In this document: positions 35,069-44,629 of the stretch, piece after piece | Position numbering within the stretch: position 1 is the stretch's first letter | How the letters are laid out: each line of letters begins with the position of its first letter | Source of the DNA: Rhodococcus sp. 1163 | GTDB taxonomy: Bacteria > Actinomycetota > Actinomycetes > Mycobacteriales > Mycobacteriaceae | Reading direction: 5' to 3' | Assembly (NCBI RefSeq): GCF_002091985.1 | Contig: NZ_MKKX01000037.1 | Span: forward strand, 36,637 to 100,636 | DNA: 64,000 nt | Notes under the pieces: model-generated | The model's database searches: none | What the model saw: only the letters and a program-made list of their open reading frames with translations | What the model was told of the DNA's origin: nothing | Position numbers and translations under genes: made by a program

Positions 35069-35863
35069 TCAGGGGCGCAGAGTCAGGATCCGGGGGCCGT
35101 CGTCCGTGACCGCAACGGTGTGCTCCCAATGCGCCGCTCGCGAGCCGTCAGTTGTCACCACTGTCCAATCATCGGACAGGATCTCGGTCTCGTAGGTACC
35201 TAGGGTGAGCATCGGCTCGATTGCCAACGTCGATCCCACAACCAGTTCAGGCCCCTTACCCGGAGCGCCCTCGTTCGCCAGGAACGGGTCCATATGCATT
35301 TCACGGCCTATGCCGTGACCGCCGTAACCGTCGACAATTCCGTAAGCGCGACCGTGAACCTTTTCCGCCGCGCGTGTTCCGTTCTCGATAGCGTGCGAAA
35401 TGTCGGTGAGCCGATTGCCTGGGAGCATCGCCGCGATTCCAGCCTCCATCGACAGACGCGTCGCTTCGCTGAGCAACTCGTCGGCCTCGATGAGGTCTCC
35501 GATTCCGAACGTCCACGCCGAGTCGCCGTGCCAACCGTCGAGAACTGCACCGCAGTCGATCGAGATCAGATCTCCGACAACGAGGATGTCCTCGGCCGAC
35601 GGGATACCGTGCACGACTCGGTCGTTGACGGACGAGCAGATACTTCCGGTGAACCCGTGATACCCCAGGAAGGAAGGGACCGCACCGGCGTCACGAATGA
35701 CAGCCTCGGCAACCCTGTCCAATTCGAGGGTCGACACACCGGGCTTGGCCGCATCTCGCACGGCAACCAACGCTGAACCGACGATCGCGCCTGCTGCAGC
35801 CATCGCATCCAACTCGCCCGCGCTGCGGAACGGCACTACCTTACGTTTACGACCGAAAGCCAT
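35069..35863 (-). CDS. map: Methionine aminopeptidase, type I
   Basis: 264-residue pita-bread-fold metalloprotease removing N-terminal methionine. Metal ligands are in [20 protein letters not shown] (two Asp), [15 protein letters not shown] (His) and [13 protein letters not shown] (Glu; here [10 protein letters not shown]) plus the final Glu in HWEHTVAV. It has a short N-terminal segment rather than a zinc-finger or SH3-binding extension. Its ATG overlaps the adk stop by one base. Confidence 0.96.
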   Translation of the reverse strand: MAFGRKRKVVPFRSAGELDAMAAAGAIVGSALVAVRDAAKPGVSTLELDRVAEAVIRDAGAVPSFLGYHGFTGSICSSVNDRVVHGIPSAEDILVVGDLISIDCGAVLDGWHGDSAWTFGIGDLIEADELLSEATRLSMEAGIAAMLPGNRLTDISHAIENGTRAAEKVHGRAYGIVDGYGGHGIGREMHMDPFLANEGAPGKGPELVVGSTLAIEPMLTLGTYETEILSDDWTVVTTDGSRAAHWEHTVAVTDDGPRILTLRP

Positions 35864-36417
35864 CAGTTGTCGAGATCCTCGATCGCCTTCAACGCACGTG
35901 CGCTGACTTCTTCGACCTCACCGATTGCATCGACGGTGAGGATCCGGTCCTTGTAGTAGTCGAGCAGCGGCGCCGTCTCATCGCGGTAGACCTTCAGCCG
36001 GTTACGGATGACGTCCTCTTTGTCGTCGGCGCGCCCACGGGAGAGCATGCGAGCAACCACGACGTCTTCGTCGACGACGAACGACAACACACCATCCAGC
36101 TCTGCACCCATATCGGCAAGGATAGTGACGAGCGACTCTGCTTGACCCACCGAGCGCGGAAATCCGTCGAGAAGAAAGCCGTTGACGGCGTCCGGTTCGG
36201 CCAAGCGACTACGAACCATATCGACGGTCAGCTCGCTCGGTACGAGGTCTCCGGCGTCGAGGTATTTCTTCGCCTCGATCCCGAGGGCGGTCTTCTCGCC
36301 GATGTTCGCGCGAAAGAGATCGCCGGTCGAGATGTGAGGTACACCCAGCTTCTCGGACAGGATCTCGGCTTGGGTGCCCTTGCCGGCACCGGGAGGACCA
36401 AGAAGAACAAGTCTCAC
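35863..36417 (-). CDS. adk: Adenylate kinase
   Basis: 184-residue short-lid adenylate kinase: [20 protein letters not shown] (Walker A), [24 protein letters not shown] and [15 protein letters not shown]. The LID is the short form typical of actinobacteria, without zinc cysteines. GTG start overlaps the secY stop by 4 bases (GTGA). Confidence 0.97.
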   Translation of the reverse strand: MRLVLLGPPGAGKGTQAEILSEKLGVPHISTGDLFRANIGEKTALGIEAKKYLDAGDLVPSELTVDMVRSRLAEPDAVNGFLLDGFPRSVGQAESLVTILADMGAELDGVLSFVVDEDVVVARMLSRGRADDKEDVIRNRLKVYRDETAPLLDYYKDRILTVDAIGEVEEVSARALKAIEDLDN

Positions 36418-37736
36418 TTGAGGAACCCTTCGTAGTTGCGCTGCATCAGCTGACTTTCGATCTGCTTCACGGTATCGAGGCCGACGCTGACCATGATCAG
36501 CACAGCAGTGCCACCGAACGGCAGGTTCTGTGCGCCGCCGGAGCTCCCGATGTCGAGGAACAGGTTGGGCAGCACGGCAATGGTGCCCAGGTAGATAGCG
36601 CCCGGCAACGTGATGCGGCTGAGCACATAGTTCAGGTAATCGGCGGTCGGCTTACCCGGCCGAATACCCGGGATGAAACCACCGAACTTCTTCATCTCAT
36701 CCGCACGTTCCTCTGGATTGAACGTGATCGCGACGTAGAAGTAAGTGAAGAAGACGATGAGTCCGAAGTAGATGGCAATGTAGACCGGATTCGCCGGGTT
36801 GACCAGGTACTCGTTGATGATTCGCTGCCACCAACTCGGGTCCGTCGCCGTACTGGCGGAGGTGAGCTGTGCGATCAGGTTGGGCAGGTACAGCAGCGAG
36901 GACGCGAAGATCACCGGGATGACACCGGCCTGGTTGACCTTCAGCGGAAGATACGTCGACGATCCGCCGTACATCTTTCGGCCGACCATCCGCTTGGCGT
37001 ACTGCACCGGAATTCGACGCTGCCCCTGCTCGACGAACACAACGCCCGCGATGATGAGGAGTGCAGCAACGCACACCAGACCGAATACGAGGCCGCCGCG
37101 GCTATCCAGGATGGACTTGCCTTCGGACGGGATGCGCGAGGCGATTCCTGCGAAGATCAGCAGCGACATGCCGTTTCCGACTCCGCGCTCGGTGATGACC
37201 TCGCCGAACCACATCACCACTGCAGCACCTGCGGTCATGACGAGGACGATGATGATCAGACCGAAAATGCTCTTGTCGGCAATGATGTCCTGCTGACAGC
37301 CCTGGAGTAGTTGGCCTCGGGACGCGAGAGCCACCAGACCGGTCGCCTGCAGGATCGCCAAAGCGATCGACAGATAACGCGTGTACTGGGTCATCTTCGC
37401 CTGGCCCGACTGGCCCTCCTTGCGGAGTTCCTCGAACTTGGGGATGACGACGGTCAACAACTGCACGATGATGCTCGCCGTGATGTACGGCATGATGCCG
37501 ATCGCAAACACGGACAGCTGTAGCAGCGCGCCACCGGAGAACAGGTTGATCAGCGAGTAGATACCGGCTTGATCGCCGCCTGATACCTCATCGATGCACG
37601 CCTTGACGTTGGCGTAATCCACGCCTGGGGATGGGAGCGTAGCGCCGAAGCGATACAGGGCAACCAACCCGAGGGTGAAAAGGATCTTCCGTCTCAGGTC
37701 AGGAGTCCTGAGGGCCGACACGAAGGCGGAAAGCAA
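36414..37736 (-). CDS. secY: Protein translocase subunit SecY
   Basis: 440-residue channel subunit of the Sec translocase with ten membrane helices, e.g. [20 protein letters not shown] at the N-terminus and the plug/lateral-gate segments [23 protein letters not shown] start at 37736 follows GGAGGATC and gives the usual actinobacterial length. The frame is open 29 codons upstream. Heads the secY-adk-map unit; the terminator at 37948-37994 separates it from rplO. Confidence 0.97.
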   Translation of the reverse strand: MLSAFVSALRTPDLRRKILFTLGLVALYRFGATLPSPGVDYANVKACIDEVSGGDQAGIYSLINLFSGGALLQLSVFAIGIMPYITASIIVQLLTVVIPKFEELRKEGQSGQAKMTQYTRYLSIALAILQATGLVALASRGQLLQGCQQDIIADKSIFGLIIIVLVMTAGAAVVMWFGEVITERGVGNGMSLLIFAGIASRIPSEGKSILDSRGGLVFGLVCVAALLIIAGVVFVEQGQRRIPVQYAKRMVGRKMYGGSSTYLPLKVNQAGVIPVIFASSLLYLPNLIAQLTSASTATDPSWWQRIINEYLVNPANPVYIAIYFGLIVFFTYFYVAITFNPEERADEMKKFGGFIPGIRPGKPTADYLNYVLSRITLPGAIYLGTIAVLPNLFLDIGSSGGAQNLPFGGTAVLIMVSVGLDTVKQIESQLMQRNYEGFLK

Positions 37737-37947
37737 AGATCCTCCTGGCACGACTGCGTTGGTGGTAGGTGTCTGCGGAGCCGTTACCGGCCTCGGCGAC
37801 ACTCGACCATGGACTGCGAACAATATGTATCGTCCGCATGGAAAAGCACTTTCGTGAACTCTAGAACTCTAACAGTGTGCAGCAGTCGACCTGTCGGTCA
37901 GTCGCCGCCCTACCCGGCCGCCCGATGTAGAGATACCGGTGAGGCAG

Positions 37948-37994
37948 CGATGGCCGCAGCGTTGGCCCGTTAAGGCTTGTCGCTGCGGCCATCG
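37948..37994 (-). terminator. Terminator at the end of the spc operon (after rplO)
   Basis: Perfect 14-bp stem (37948-37961 with 37981-37994) and 19-base loop, 37 bases after the rplO stop, in the 295-base gap before secY. secY-adk-map should therefore have its own promoter between here and 37737; TAGAGT hexamers near 37856-37873 are weak candidates for a -10. Confidence 0.7.
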
Positions 37995-38031
37995 ACACAC
38001 GATGAGCTCACTCGACCAAAGTCGAATGTGG

Positions 38032-38475
38032 CTAAACCTCGGTTACAGAACCGCCGGCTGCGGCGATCTTTTCCTTGGCCGAACCAGTGAACTTGTTGGC
38101 GGAGATATCGACCTTGACCGATATCTTGCCGTCGCCGAGCACCTTGACGGGCTCGTTCTTACGGACTGCACCCTTGGCGATCAAGTCAGCGAGGCTGACC
38201 TGGCCACCTTCGGGGAAGAGCCGCTCGATGTCGCGAAGGTTCACAACCTGAAACACGACGCGGTTGGGGTTGGTGAACCCCTTGAGCTTCGGAAGCCGCA
38301 TCTGGAGAGGCATCTGCCCACCCTCGAAGCGTGCCGGCACGTTCTTGCGAGCGCCGGTTCCCTTGGTACCGCGACCTGCGGTCTTACCGCGCTTGCCGCC
38401 TTCACCACGGCCGACGCGAATCTTCGTCGACTTGGATCCGGGCGCTGGGCGCAGATGATGGAGTTTGATGGTCAT
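38032..38475 (-). CDS. rplO: 50S ribosomal protein L15
   Basis: 147 residues, starting [20 protein letters not shown] with the Gly/Arg-rich [18 protein letters not shown] segment and [18 protein letters not shown]. Last gene of the spc operon here; secY follows after a terminator. Confidence 0.97.
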   Translation of the reverse strand: MTIKLHHLRPAPGSKSTKIRVGRGEGGKRGKTAGRGTKGTGARKNVPARFEGGQMPLQMRLPKLKGFTNPNRVVFQVVNLRDIERLFPEGGQVSLADLIAKGAVRKNEPVKVLGDGKISVKVDISANKFTGSAKEKIAAAGGSVTEV

Positions 38476-38477
38476 GG

Positions 38478-38657
38478 TTAGACCTCCTCAACTGTTACGA
38501 GGTGGCGCACCTTGTTGACCAGACCGCGATTTTGCGAGTTGTCCTCGCGGAGGACCGTCTGGCGAATGCCTTTGAGTCCGAGAGTCCGCAAGGTGTCACG
38601 CTGTGTTGCGCGCTGGCCGATGGTGCTTCTGATCTGGGTGACCTTGAGCTGCGCCAT
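38478..38657 (-). CDS. rpmD: 50S ribosomal protein L30
   Basis: 59-residue L30: [20 protein letters not shown], then [20 protein letters not shown] and [18 protein letters not shown]. Start overlaps the rpsE stop by one base (TAATG) and the stop is two bases before rplO. Confidence 0.97.
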   Translation of the reverse strand: MAQLKVTQIRSTIGQRATQRDTLRTLGLKGIRQTVLREDNSQNRGLVNKVRHLVTVEEV

Positions 38658-39328
38658 TACTTGACCGCTCCTGCCTGTGCACGTGCACGCAGCATTCCGG
38701 CGGGTGCAACCTCTTCGAGGGTCAGACCGCGGCGAGCCGCGACTTCCTCGGGACGCTGCAGACCCTTGAGTGCTGCGACGGTGGCATGCACGACGTTGAT
38801 GGCGTTGTCGCTACCGAGCGACTTCGACAGCACGTCGCGGATCCCAGCGCACTCCAGCACGGCGCGGACAGCACCACCGGCGATGACGCCGGTACCGGCG
38901 CTGGCCGGACGCAACATGACAACGCCTGCTGCCGCTTCACCCTGGATCGGGTGCGTGATGGTGCCAGCGATCATCGGAACGCGGAAGAAACTCTTGCGAG
39001 CTTCCTCGACACCCTTCTGGATCGCCGCAGGAACTTCCTTGGCCTTGCCGTAGCCGACGCCGACCAAACCGTTGCCGTCTCCGACGATGACGAGGGCGGT
39101 GAAGCTGAAGCGACGACCACCCTTGACCACCTTGGAGACGCGGTTGATGGCAACCACGCGCTCGATGAAGTTCGACTTGTCGGCAGCGTTTCCGCCACGC
39201 GAGTTGTCGCGACGGTCACGACCACCGCGATTGTCACCGCGCTGACTGTTGTCACCGCCGGCTGCGTTCGGGCCACTGTTCTGTCCGGCGGGGCCGCTTC
39301 CGCCGTCACGCCGTTGACGTCCCGGCAT
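38657..39328 (-). CDS. rpsE: 30S ribosomal protein S5
   Basis: 223 residues. The S5 core starts at about residue 55 ([20 protein letters not shown]) and includes [19 protein letters not shown]. The N-terminal roughly 54 residues are a Gly/Arg/Asn-rich low-complexity extension ([13 protein letters not shown]), longer than in E. coli but usual in actinobacteria. Confidence 0.97.
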   Translation of the reverse strand: MPGRQRRDGGSGPAGQNSGPNAAGGDNSQRGDNRGGRDRRDNSRGGNAADKSNFIERVVAINRVSKVVKGGRRFSFTALVIVGDGNGLVGVGYGKAKEVPAAIQKGVEEARKSFFRVPMIAGTITHPIQGEAAAGVVMLRPASAGTGVIAGGAVRAVLECAGIRDVLSKSLGSDNAINVVHATVAALKGLQRPEEVAARRGLTLEEVAPAGMLRARAQAGAVK

Positions 39329-39362
39329 CAGGCTGTCCTTCCGTTTTCGGTCATTGTCATCA

Positions 39363-39779
39363 TCAGAACGTCAACCCGCCTTCGCGAGCTGCTTCTGCCA
39401 GAGCCGCGATGCGGCCGCTGTAGCTGTTTCCGCCGCGGTCGAATACGACAGCGTCGATTCCAGCAGCCTTCGCACGGCTGGCGATGAGCTCGCCCACCTT
39501 GGCGCTGACGGCCTTCTTGTCGCCATCGAGTGCACGCACGTCGGCTTCGATGCTCGAGGCGCTCGCGAGCGTACGGCCCGCAAGATCGTCGACCAGCTGG
39601 ACGTGAATGTGACGCGAAGAACGGTTGACGACCAAGCGAGGACGCTCGGGCGTTCCGGAGATCTTCTTCCGAAGGCGGAAATGACGGCGTGCCTTCGACA
39701 GGCGACGCTTCGTCGACACGTCCGTGCCGCGCGGAGTGCGCTTCACGACGGCCGCTTTGTCTGCTGTTTGCTGGCTCAT
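39363..39779 (-). CDS. rplR: 50S ribosomal protein L18
   Basis: 138 residues, 5S rRNA-binding. Core from [20 protein letters not shown] through [20 protein letters not shown] to REGGLTF. ATG at 39779 lies just after the rplF stop; upstream extension of the frame would overlap rplF. Confidence 0.97.
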   Translation of the reverse strand: MSQQTADKAAVVKRTPRGTDVSTKRRLSKARRHFRLRKKISGTPERPRLVVNRSSRHIHVQLVDDLAGRTLASASSIEADVRALDGDKKAVSAKVGELIASRAKAAGIDAVVFDRGGNSYSGRIAALAEAAREGGLTF

Positions 39780-39780
39780 A

Positions 39781-40320
39781 TCACTTACCCGTCTTCCCGA
39801 CCTTGCGGCGGATAACTTCACCCTCGTAGCGGATGCCCTTACCCTTGTACGGGTCGGGGCGCCGCAGACGACGGACGTTGGCCGCGATCTGGCCGACCTT
39901 CTGCTTATCGATGCCGATGATGGTGAATCGCGTGGGCGACTCGACCGTGAACGTGATGCCCTCAGGTGCTTCGATCAGCACGGGGTGGCTGTAACCGAGC
40001 GCGAACTCGAGGTCCTTGCCCTTCACCACAACGCGGTAGCCGACGCCGTGGATCTCCATCTTGGTGGTGTAACCGTTGGTGACACCGGTGATGAGGTTTG
40101 CGACTAGCGTGCGCGAGAGGCCATGCAGCGAGCGACTACGACGATCGTCGTCCGGACGGGTGACAGCGAGAGTGCCATCTTCCGACCGAGCAATCTGAAT
40201 GGGTTCGGCGATCGTCAACTCGAGGGCACCCTTGGGGCCCTTGACCGCGATGTTCTGCCCGTCGATCGTGATGTCAACGCCCGCGGGGACCGTGACCGGC
40301 AATTTTCCAATACGTGACAT
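39781..40320 (-). CDS. rplF: 50S ribosomal protein L6
   Basis: 179 residues, [20 protein letters not shown] onward, with the RNA-binding C-terminal [22 protein letters not shown] at 40320. A much longer open frame upstream in this phase overlaps rpsH and is not coding. Confidence 0.97.
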   Translation of the reverse strand: MSRIGKLPVTVPAGVDITIDGQNIAVKGPKGALELTIAEPIQIARSEDGTLAVTRPDDDRRSRSLHGLSRTLVANLITGVTNGYTTKMEIHGVGYRVVVKGKDLEFALGYSHPVLIEAPEGITFTVESPTRFTIIGIDKQKVGQIAANVRRLRRPDPYKGKGIRYEGEVIRRKVGKTGK

Positions 40321-40334
40321 GGTGGTGGCCTCCC

Positions 40335-40733
40335 CTACCAGACGTAGGCGAGGACTTCTCCGCCCACACCCTGCTTGGCCGCCTGACGCTCCGTAAGCAA
40401 GCCTGTGGACGTGGAGATGATCGCCACGCCCAGGCCGCCGAGAACCTTGGGCAGATTGGTGGATTTTGCGTATACGCGAAGACCGGGCTTCGAGATACGA
40501 CGGATGCCTGCGAGGCTGCGCTCGCGGCTGGGTCCGTATTTGAGGTCGACGATGAGGGTCTTGCCCACCTCGGCGTCCTCGGTGCGGAAATCTGCGATGT
40601 AGCCCTCGCGCTTGAGGATGTCGGCGATATTCGCCTTCAACTTCGAGTGGGGAAGCTTCACCTCGTCGTGGTACGCCGAATTGGCGTTGCGCAGACGGGT
40701 CAAGAAGTCTGCAATTGGATCGGTCATCGTCAT
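40335..40733 (-). CDS. rpsH: 30S ribosomal protein S8
   Basis: 132 residues: [20 protein letters not shown] to the C-terminal [41 protein letters not shown]8 is the classical autoregulator of the spc operon in E. coli. Here rpsH is the first gene of its own transcript, with a candidate promoter at 40984-41025 and a structured leader of about 258 bases. Confidence 0.97.
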   Translation of the reverse strand: MTMTDPIADFLTRLRNANSAYHDEVKLPHSKLKANIADILKREGYIADFRTEDAEVGKTLIVDLKYGPSRERSLAGIRRISKPGLRVYAKSTNLPKVLGGLGVAIISTSTGLLTERQAAKQGVGGEVLAYVW

Positions 40734-40844
40734 GGTGTGACCTGTGCACCTTTCTCGTAGCGGTTCCCATGCAGCACGCGCGAGCTGGTGCCCCGTACAG
40801 GGCCTGACTCGTCACATCGTGGGCCTACAGCGAAGTGAACATGT

Positions 40845-40905
40845 CCTGACCGACTGTTGCCGGTCAGGGGTTGCGCTCCTGGCAATGCATCACTGCACTG
40901 CCAGG
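40845..40905 (-). promoter_or_regulatory. Structured leader of rpsH (two stem-loops)
   Basis: Two stems in the predicted rpsH 5' leader: CCTGACCG/CGGTCAGG (40845-40852 with 40861-40868, 8-base loop) and CCTGGCA/TGCCAGG (40878-40884 with 40899-40905, 14-base loop). They could be a ribosomal-protein-binding or attenuation element; this is inference. The rest of the 498-base gap 40734-41231 holds the promoter and the rpsZ terminator and no supported gene. Confidence 0.45.
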
Positions 40906-40983
40906 TGTTACGAGCTTCCGTGTAGGAGAACTCGAGGTTTGCGTTCGCTATTGCAAGAACTCGCGTGCAGGCACGACGAAGCC

Positions 40984-41025
40984 CTGGCAACCGCTCTAGT
41001 GTAGGGAACCGGGCGTCATTCTCAA
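40984..41025 (-). promoter_or_regulatory. Candidate promoter of the rpsH operon
   Basis: Minus strand: TTGAGA (41025-41020), 16-base spacer, TACACT (41003-40998), 4 bases, then CGGTTGCCAG (40993-40984). The -10, the 4-base gap and the following decamer match the candidate promoters of rplN and rpsJ. Confidence 0.65.
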
Positions 41026-41162
41026 AATCGGTCGTGGTACAGGACTCGAGGACACCAGCCGAGATCGATACGGAAGGGACAGTGAGTTCGCCGGATCCAT
41101 GCGGCGTCATCGCCGGAGTCGGAGGTGTCAGTGCGATCGTTGCCGGATTCACATACAACAAA

Positions 41163-41198
41163 ACGAGCGTGGGTCCCAGTTCAGGGACCCACGCTCGT
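41163..41198 (-). terminator. Rho-independent terminator after rpsZ
   Basis: Perfect 15-bp stem (41163-41177 with 41184-41198), 6-base loop, followed in the minus direction by TTTTGTTGT. The clearest intrinsic terminator in the window. It splits rplN-rplX-rplE-rpsZ from rpsH onward. Confidence 0.85.
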
Positions 41199-41231
41199 CA
41201 ACGTGGTGTGATGAGGCCCGAGGGCCTCAGA

Positions 41232-41417
41232 TCACCAGGAGCTCTTGCGAACGCCGGGAAGTTCTCCAGCGTGTGCCATCTCGCGAACACAGATTCGGCA
41301 CAAGCCGAACTTGCGGAATACTGCGCGGGGACGGCCGCAGCGGTTGCAACGTGTGTAACCTTGCACCGCGAACTTCGGCTTCTTGTTGGCCTTGTTGACC
41401 AATGCCTTCTTCGCCAT
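41232..41417 (-). CDS. rpsZ: 30S ribosomal protein S14, type Z (zinc-binding)
   Basis: 61-residue short S14 with the zinc ribbon CNRCG (Cys24, Cys27) and CRICV (Cys40, Cys43); ends [10 protein letters not shown]. Actinobacteria often carry a second zinc-free S14 elsewhere for zinc limitation; none is in this window. ATG at 41417. Confidence 0.97.
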   Translation of the reverse strand: MAKKALVNKANKKPKFAVQGYTRCNRCGRPRAVFRKFGLCRICVREMAHAGELPGVRKSSW

Positions 41418-41421
41418 GGAC

Positions 41422-41994
41422 TCAGTTCTCCTTGAACGGGAAGCCGAGGTGCTTGAGCAACGCACGGCCTTCTTCGTTGTTGGTTGCGGTGGTCACCACG
41501 GTGATGTCCATGCCGCGCGGACGATCGATCTGGTCCACGTCGATCTCATGGAACATCGACTGCTCGTTGAGGCCGAACGTGTAGTTTCCGTTGCCGTCGA
41601 ACTGCGTGCCGGAGAGGCCGCGGAAGTCCCTGATTCGGGGAAGGGCAATGGAGGTCAGCCGGTCCAGGAATTCCCACATGCGGTCGCCACGAAGTGTGAC
41701 GCGGGCGCCGATGGGCATACCTTCGCGGAGCTTGAACTGAGCGATGGACTTGCGAGCCTTGCGGATCTCCGGCTTCTGACCGGTGATCGCTGCGAGGTCG
41801 GCAACTGCACCGTTGATCAGCTTGGCGTCACGGGCGGCGTCGCCGACACCCATGTTGACGACGACCTTGACCACACCGGGGATCTGCATGACGTTCTCGT
41901 ATGCAAACTCGGTGTTCAGGGCGTCTTTGATCTCGGCGCGGTAGCGCGCCTTGAGGCGAGGCTGTACGCCCGCGGTGTTCTCAGTGGTAGTCAT
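41422..41994 (-). CDS. rplE: 50S ribosomal protein L5
   Basis: 190 residues from the ATG at 41994: [60 protein letters not shown] and HLGFPFKEN. Contacts 5S rRNA and P-site tRNA. One base separates it from rplX. Confidence 0.97.
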   Translation of the reverse strand: MTTTENTAGVQPRLKARYRAEIKDALNTEFAYENVMQIPGVVKVVVNMGVGDAARDAKLINGAVADLAAITGQKPEIRKARKSIAQFKLREGMPIGARVTLRGDRMWEFLDRLTSIALPRIRDFRGLSGTQFDGNGNYTFGLNEQSMFHEIDVDQIDRPRGMDITVVTTATNNEEGRALLKHLGFPFKEN

Positions 41995-41995
41995 C

Positions 41996-42313
41996 TCAGA
42001 TGTCCTTCCCGTTTTTCCGGGAAATCCGAACGCGCTTGCCGGTCTCCTCGTCGGTCCGGTAACCCACACGCGTCGGGTTTCCGTCCGAATCGACTACTGC
42101 AACGTTCGATACATGGATCGGGGCTTCCTGCGTGACGATGCCGCCCGAAGACGCGCCACGCTGATTGGAAGAAACCGCAGTGTGCTTCTTGATGCGGTTG
42201 ACGCCCTCGACGAGAACCTTGTCATTGTCCGGGTAGGACTGAATGACCTTGCCCTTCGCACCCTTGTCTTTGCCTGCGATCACGAGAACGGTGTCGCCCT
42301 TGTGCACCTTCAT
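41996..42313 (-). CDS. rplX: 50S ribosomal protein L24
   Basis: 105 residues with the KOW motif at the start ([20 protein letters not shown], then [19 protein letters not shown]). Assembly-initiating protein of the large subunit. Abuts rplN with no gap. Confidence 0.97.
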   Translation of the reverse strand: MKVHKGDTVLVIAGKDKGAKGKVIQSYPDNDKVLVEGVNRIKKHTAVSSNQRGASSGGIVTQEAPIHVSNVAVVDSDGNPTRVGYRTDEETGKRVRISRKNGKDI

Positions 42314-42682
42314 TTACAGCACCTCCGGGGCGAGCGAAACGATCTTCATGAACTTCTTCTCGCGCAGCTCGCGGCCGACTGGGCCGAAGATGCGGGTTCC
42401 ACGAGGATCGTTGTCCGGCTTGATCAGCACGGCTGCGTTCTCGTCGAAACGGATGTACGAGCCATCCGGACGGCGACGCTCCTTGACGGTGCGGACGATG
42501 ACGGCCTTGACGATCTCGCCCTTTTTGATGTTTCCACCGGGAATGGCATCTTTCACCGTAGCTACGATGATGTCGCCGATTCCGGCGTAGCGACGTGACG
42601 AGCCACCGAGAACGCGGATGCAAAGGATTTCCTTCGCGCCCGTGTTGTCAGCGACGCGTACTCGCGACTCCTGCTGAATCAC
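42314..42682 (-). CDS. rplN: 50S ribosomal protein L14
   Basis: 122 residues: [39 protein letters not shown] and the C-terminal [20 protein letters not shown]. It normally follows rpsQ directly; here a 5.2-kb region with an opposite-strand cassette intervenes, and rplN has its own candidate promoter at 42784-42827. Confidence 0.97.
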   Translation of the reverse strand: MIQQESRVRVADNTGAKEILCIRVLGGSSRRYAGIGDIIVATVKDAIPGGNIKKGEIVKAVIVRTVKERRRPDGSYIRFDENAAVLIKPDNDPRGTRIFGPVGRELREKKFMKIVSLAPEVL

Positions 42683-42783
42683 TAACTTCTCCTAGACCTG
42701 GATTTGCTTACGCGGCGGATTTCCGTCCCGACGCGCGCGGTCGGCTACCAGGGCGGCAGTGGCACGAAGACACACCGCTGCCT

Positions 42784-42827
42784 CAGGCAACCGGTCAAGT
42801 GTAGGGGAAACGGCCGAAAGAGTCCAA
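42784..42827 (-). promoter_or_regulatory. Candidate promoter of rplN-rplX-rplE-rpsZ
   Basis: Minus strand: TTGGAC (42827-42822), 18-base spacer, TACACT (42803-42798), 4 bases, then CGGTTGCCTG (42793-42784). Predicted leader about 109 bases. Nearly identical downstream of the -10 to the rpsH and rpsJ candidate promoters. The remaining part of 42683-42932 also has to contain the divergent cassette promoter, which I could not assign. Confidence 0.65.
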
Positions 42828-42932
42828 ATCGGCGAGTCCGAAAATGGCAACTCGTTGCGCGAAGCGAAACGGACCACCGGTATGGTTTTGCGATGTGTAT
42901 GCGCATCGCAGGAGCGAATCGGTGACTGCGGC

Positions 42933-44003
42933 ATGACGACTGGGCACGTGGACACTTGGGGTCTCCCCCTCGATCGAGCTGTCTGCCTCGTGGGCGCACC
43001 CGGAGATGCGATCGCCGTCGCACTCGAGGATCTGCCGGACACGGCTCCCGCCTTGATTCGAGTTCATGTCGAGCCGAGGGATCGTCAGTCCGCTGTGATC
43101 GAGCAGGTGCTCTCGGCCTTGACTGTGATCGCGATCGAACTGTTTCCCGCATGGTTACCCGACGCATCGTCGATCACCGGTCGCAGCTCGCTGGATTTCG
43201 CAGCGGTTCGGATCCACGCACGCCGCTTGGCCGCGACCAGCGATCACTACGGCCCGTTCCTGGCGGATCTCGCCGAACGATCCCTCGGCAACAATGCAAT
43301 GGGACGTCCGTTCTGCGACGCCGAGGTGGCGGAAGGCCTGGCCGGCATCCTCGGGGCCAGTTGGCAACGTGCACAGGTCGCGCTTCTGCTGGATTCGAAC
43401 GAGCAGTCATCGACGCAGCAACATGCCCTCGCAGCTGCGTCGGAGTGGTTGGCCGCCCGCGGGTTCGCCGTGTGGCTCGTCGACAATCCACTGCCCGCCG
43501 TCGACCGCCTGTCCAGCGTGTTCGTGACGTTGCCACGGGAACTGCTCGACGTGGACGACACCGGCCAGCGCTCTCGAACGAGGCCCACGGTCGAGTATTG
43601 GGCCGTCACTGGAAGGCCTCACCCGGGTAGTGACGTCGAGAAACGCGTCGACCGCGAGCTTTCCAAGCATTCGTGGGCCACGAATCGGCGACTCAATCAC
43701 CCTTTCCAGTACAACGACATCGCGCAGAAGTACTTCCTCGACATCGTGTGGCTCGAAGACTTGTTCGCCGTCGAGTTGGACGGTCACGAACATCGGTCCG
43801 CCTGGAGTAGGGCAAAGGACGACAAGCGTGACGAAATTCTTCGTGGCGTGGGCTTCGAGATTCTGCGTATTCCCAACGAGCGCGTGCATGCAGACGTATG
43901 GCAGGTTGTCGACGAGATACAGGCTGCGCTATACCGACACCGCATCATCCGTGACTCCGATCCGAACACACTTACTGCCACGAAAGAAGGATCACTCCAG
44001 TGA
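42933..44003 (+). CDS. DUF559/Vsr-like PD-(D/E)XK nuclease-domain protein (cassette gene A)
   Basis: 356 residues. The C-terminal part (about 260-345) matches the DUF559 endonuclease-like pattern: Asp270 in KYFLDIVW, Glu281 and Asp283 in AVELDGHEH, then DDKRDEILRGVGFEILRIPNE, i.e. the strand-strand-helix core of a PD-(D/E)XK fold. The N-terminal 250 residues are unrecognised, with a PAWLP segment and an alpha/beta region VALLLDSNEQSST. Start: ATG 42933; GTG 42948 is possible, and the frame is open upstream to 42759. The stop overlaps gene B's GTG (GTGA). It is on the opposite strand to the surrounding ribosomal genes. Probable DNA-cleaving subunit of a three-protein system (inference). Confidence 0.75.
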   Translation: MTTGHVDTWGLPLDRAVCLVGAPGDAIAVALEDLPDTAPALIRVHVEPRDRQSAVIEQVLSALTVIAIELFPAWLPDASSITGRSSLDFAAVRIHARRLAATSDHYGPFLADLAERSLGNNAMGRPFCDAEVAEGLAGILGASWQRAQVALLLDSNEQSSTQQHALAAASEWLAARGFAVWLVDNPLPAVDRLSSVFVTLPRELLDVDDTGQRSRTRPTVEYWAVTGRPHPGSDVEKRVDRELSKHSWATNRRLNHPFQYNDIAQKYFLDIVWLEDLFAVELDGHEHRSAWSRAKDDKRDEILRGVGFEILRIPNERVHADVWQVVDEIQAALYRHRIIRDSDPNTLTATKEGSLQ

Positions 44004-44629
44004 CAACCGAGCTGACATTCGTCGAACGAACCACGCTGCTCGTACTGATGGCGGAATCTCGGCCACTGAAGCTCACGGAGTTGAGGACCCTCGGCTCCGA
44101 ACTGAGCGCCAAGTCGCGGGACAAGCTGCTCGGGGCCGAACTGATCGGGGTCGAGAAGGTCGGCCGCGGAATTGTTGTCGACCTCACGGACAAGGGATGG
44201 GCCCGCGGAAGCCAGGAGTTCGGGGCTCCCGCCCCGTCTCAGGCCAGCCGCAGCGGCGGCAAGACTTTGTACACCCTGCTGCGCGCAATGCGCCGATACT
44301 TCGATCGCGTCGGAATCGAACCCAATGAGGTGTTCTTACCCGCAACAGCGGACACAGCACAGAAGGGCACGGACCCTGAAAACCTGGTTCGCGACAGTTA
44401 TCACCGCCTTGCCAGTGAGCCGCATGCATGGGTCTCGCTGACGCGACTTCGCGAAGCCCTGCGAACCATGGATCGATCGGTGCTGGACGCGGCGCTGAGT
44501 TCGCTCTACCGCGCTCAGGAGATCAACCTGATCCCCGAAGCCAACCAGGCGACCTTGACCGATGACGACCGCACAGCAGCACTCCATCTCGGCGGCCAGT
44601 CACGACACATGATGAAGATCGACCGCTGA
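44000..44629 (+). CDS. Winged-helix protein (cassette gene B)
   Basis: 209 residues, no named family recognised. Residues 1-75 look like a winged helix: ERTTLLVLMAESRPLKLTEL, a recognition helix (LSAKSRDKLLGAELI) and a wing ending VVDLTDKGWARG. Residues 130-209 look like a second winged-helix domain (WVSLTRLREALRTMDRSVLD to LGGQSRHMMKID). It could be a DNA-binding adaptor or regulator for the nuclease and the large ATPase. GTG start overlaps gene A by 4 bases; its TGA overlaps gene C's ATG by one base, so stoichiometric translation is likely. Confidence 0.7.
   Translation: MTTELTFVERTTLLVLMAESRPLKLTELRTLGSELSAKSRDKLLGAELIGVEKVGRGIVVDLTDKGWARGSQEFGAPAPSQASRSGGKTLYTLLRAMRRYFDRVGIEPNEVFLPATADTAQKGTDPENLVRDSYHRLASEPHAWVSLTRLREALRTMDRSVLDAALSSLYRAQEINLIPEANQATLTDDDRTAALHLGGQSRHMMKIDR

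Noticed and set aside
40730..41161. 143-codon minus-strand frame in the rpsZ-rpsH gap
   Set aside because: It overlaps the candidate promoter and leader hairpins of rpsH, has no recognisable domain and starts inside the region just after the terminator. Better explained as leader DNA.
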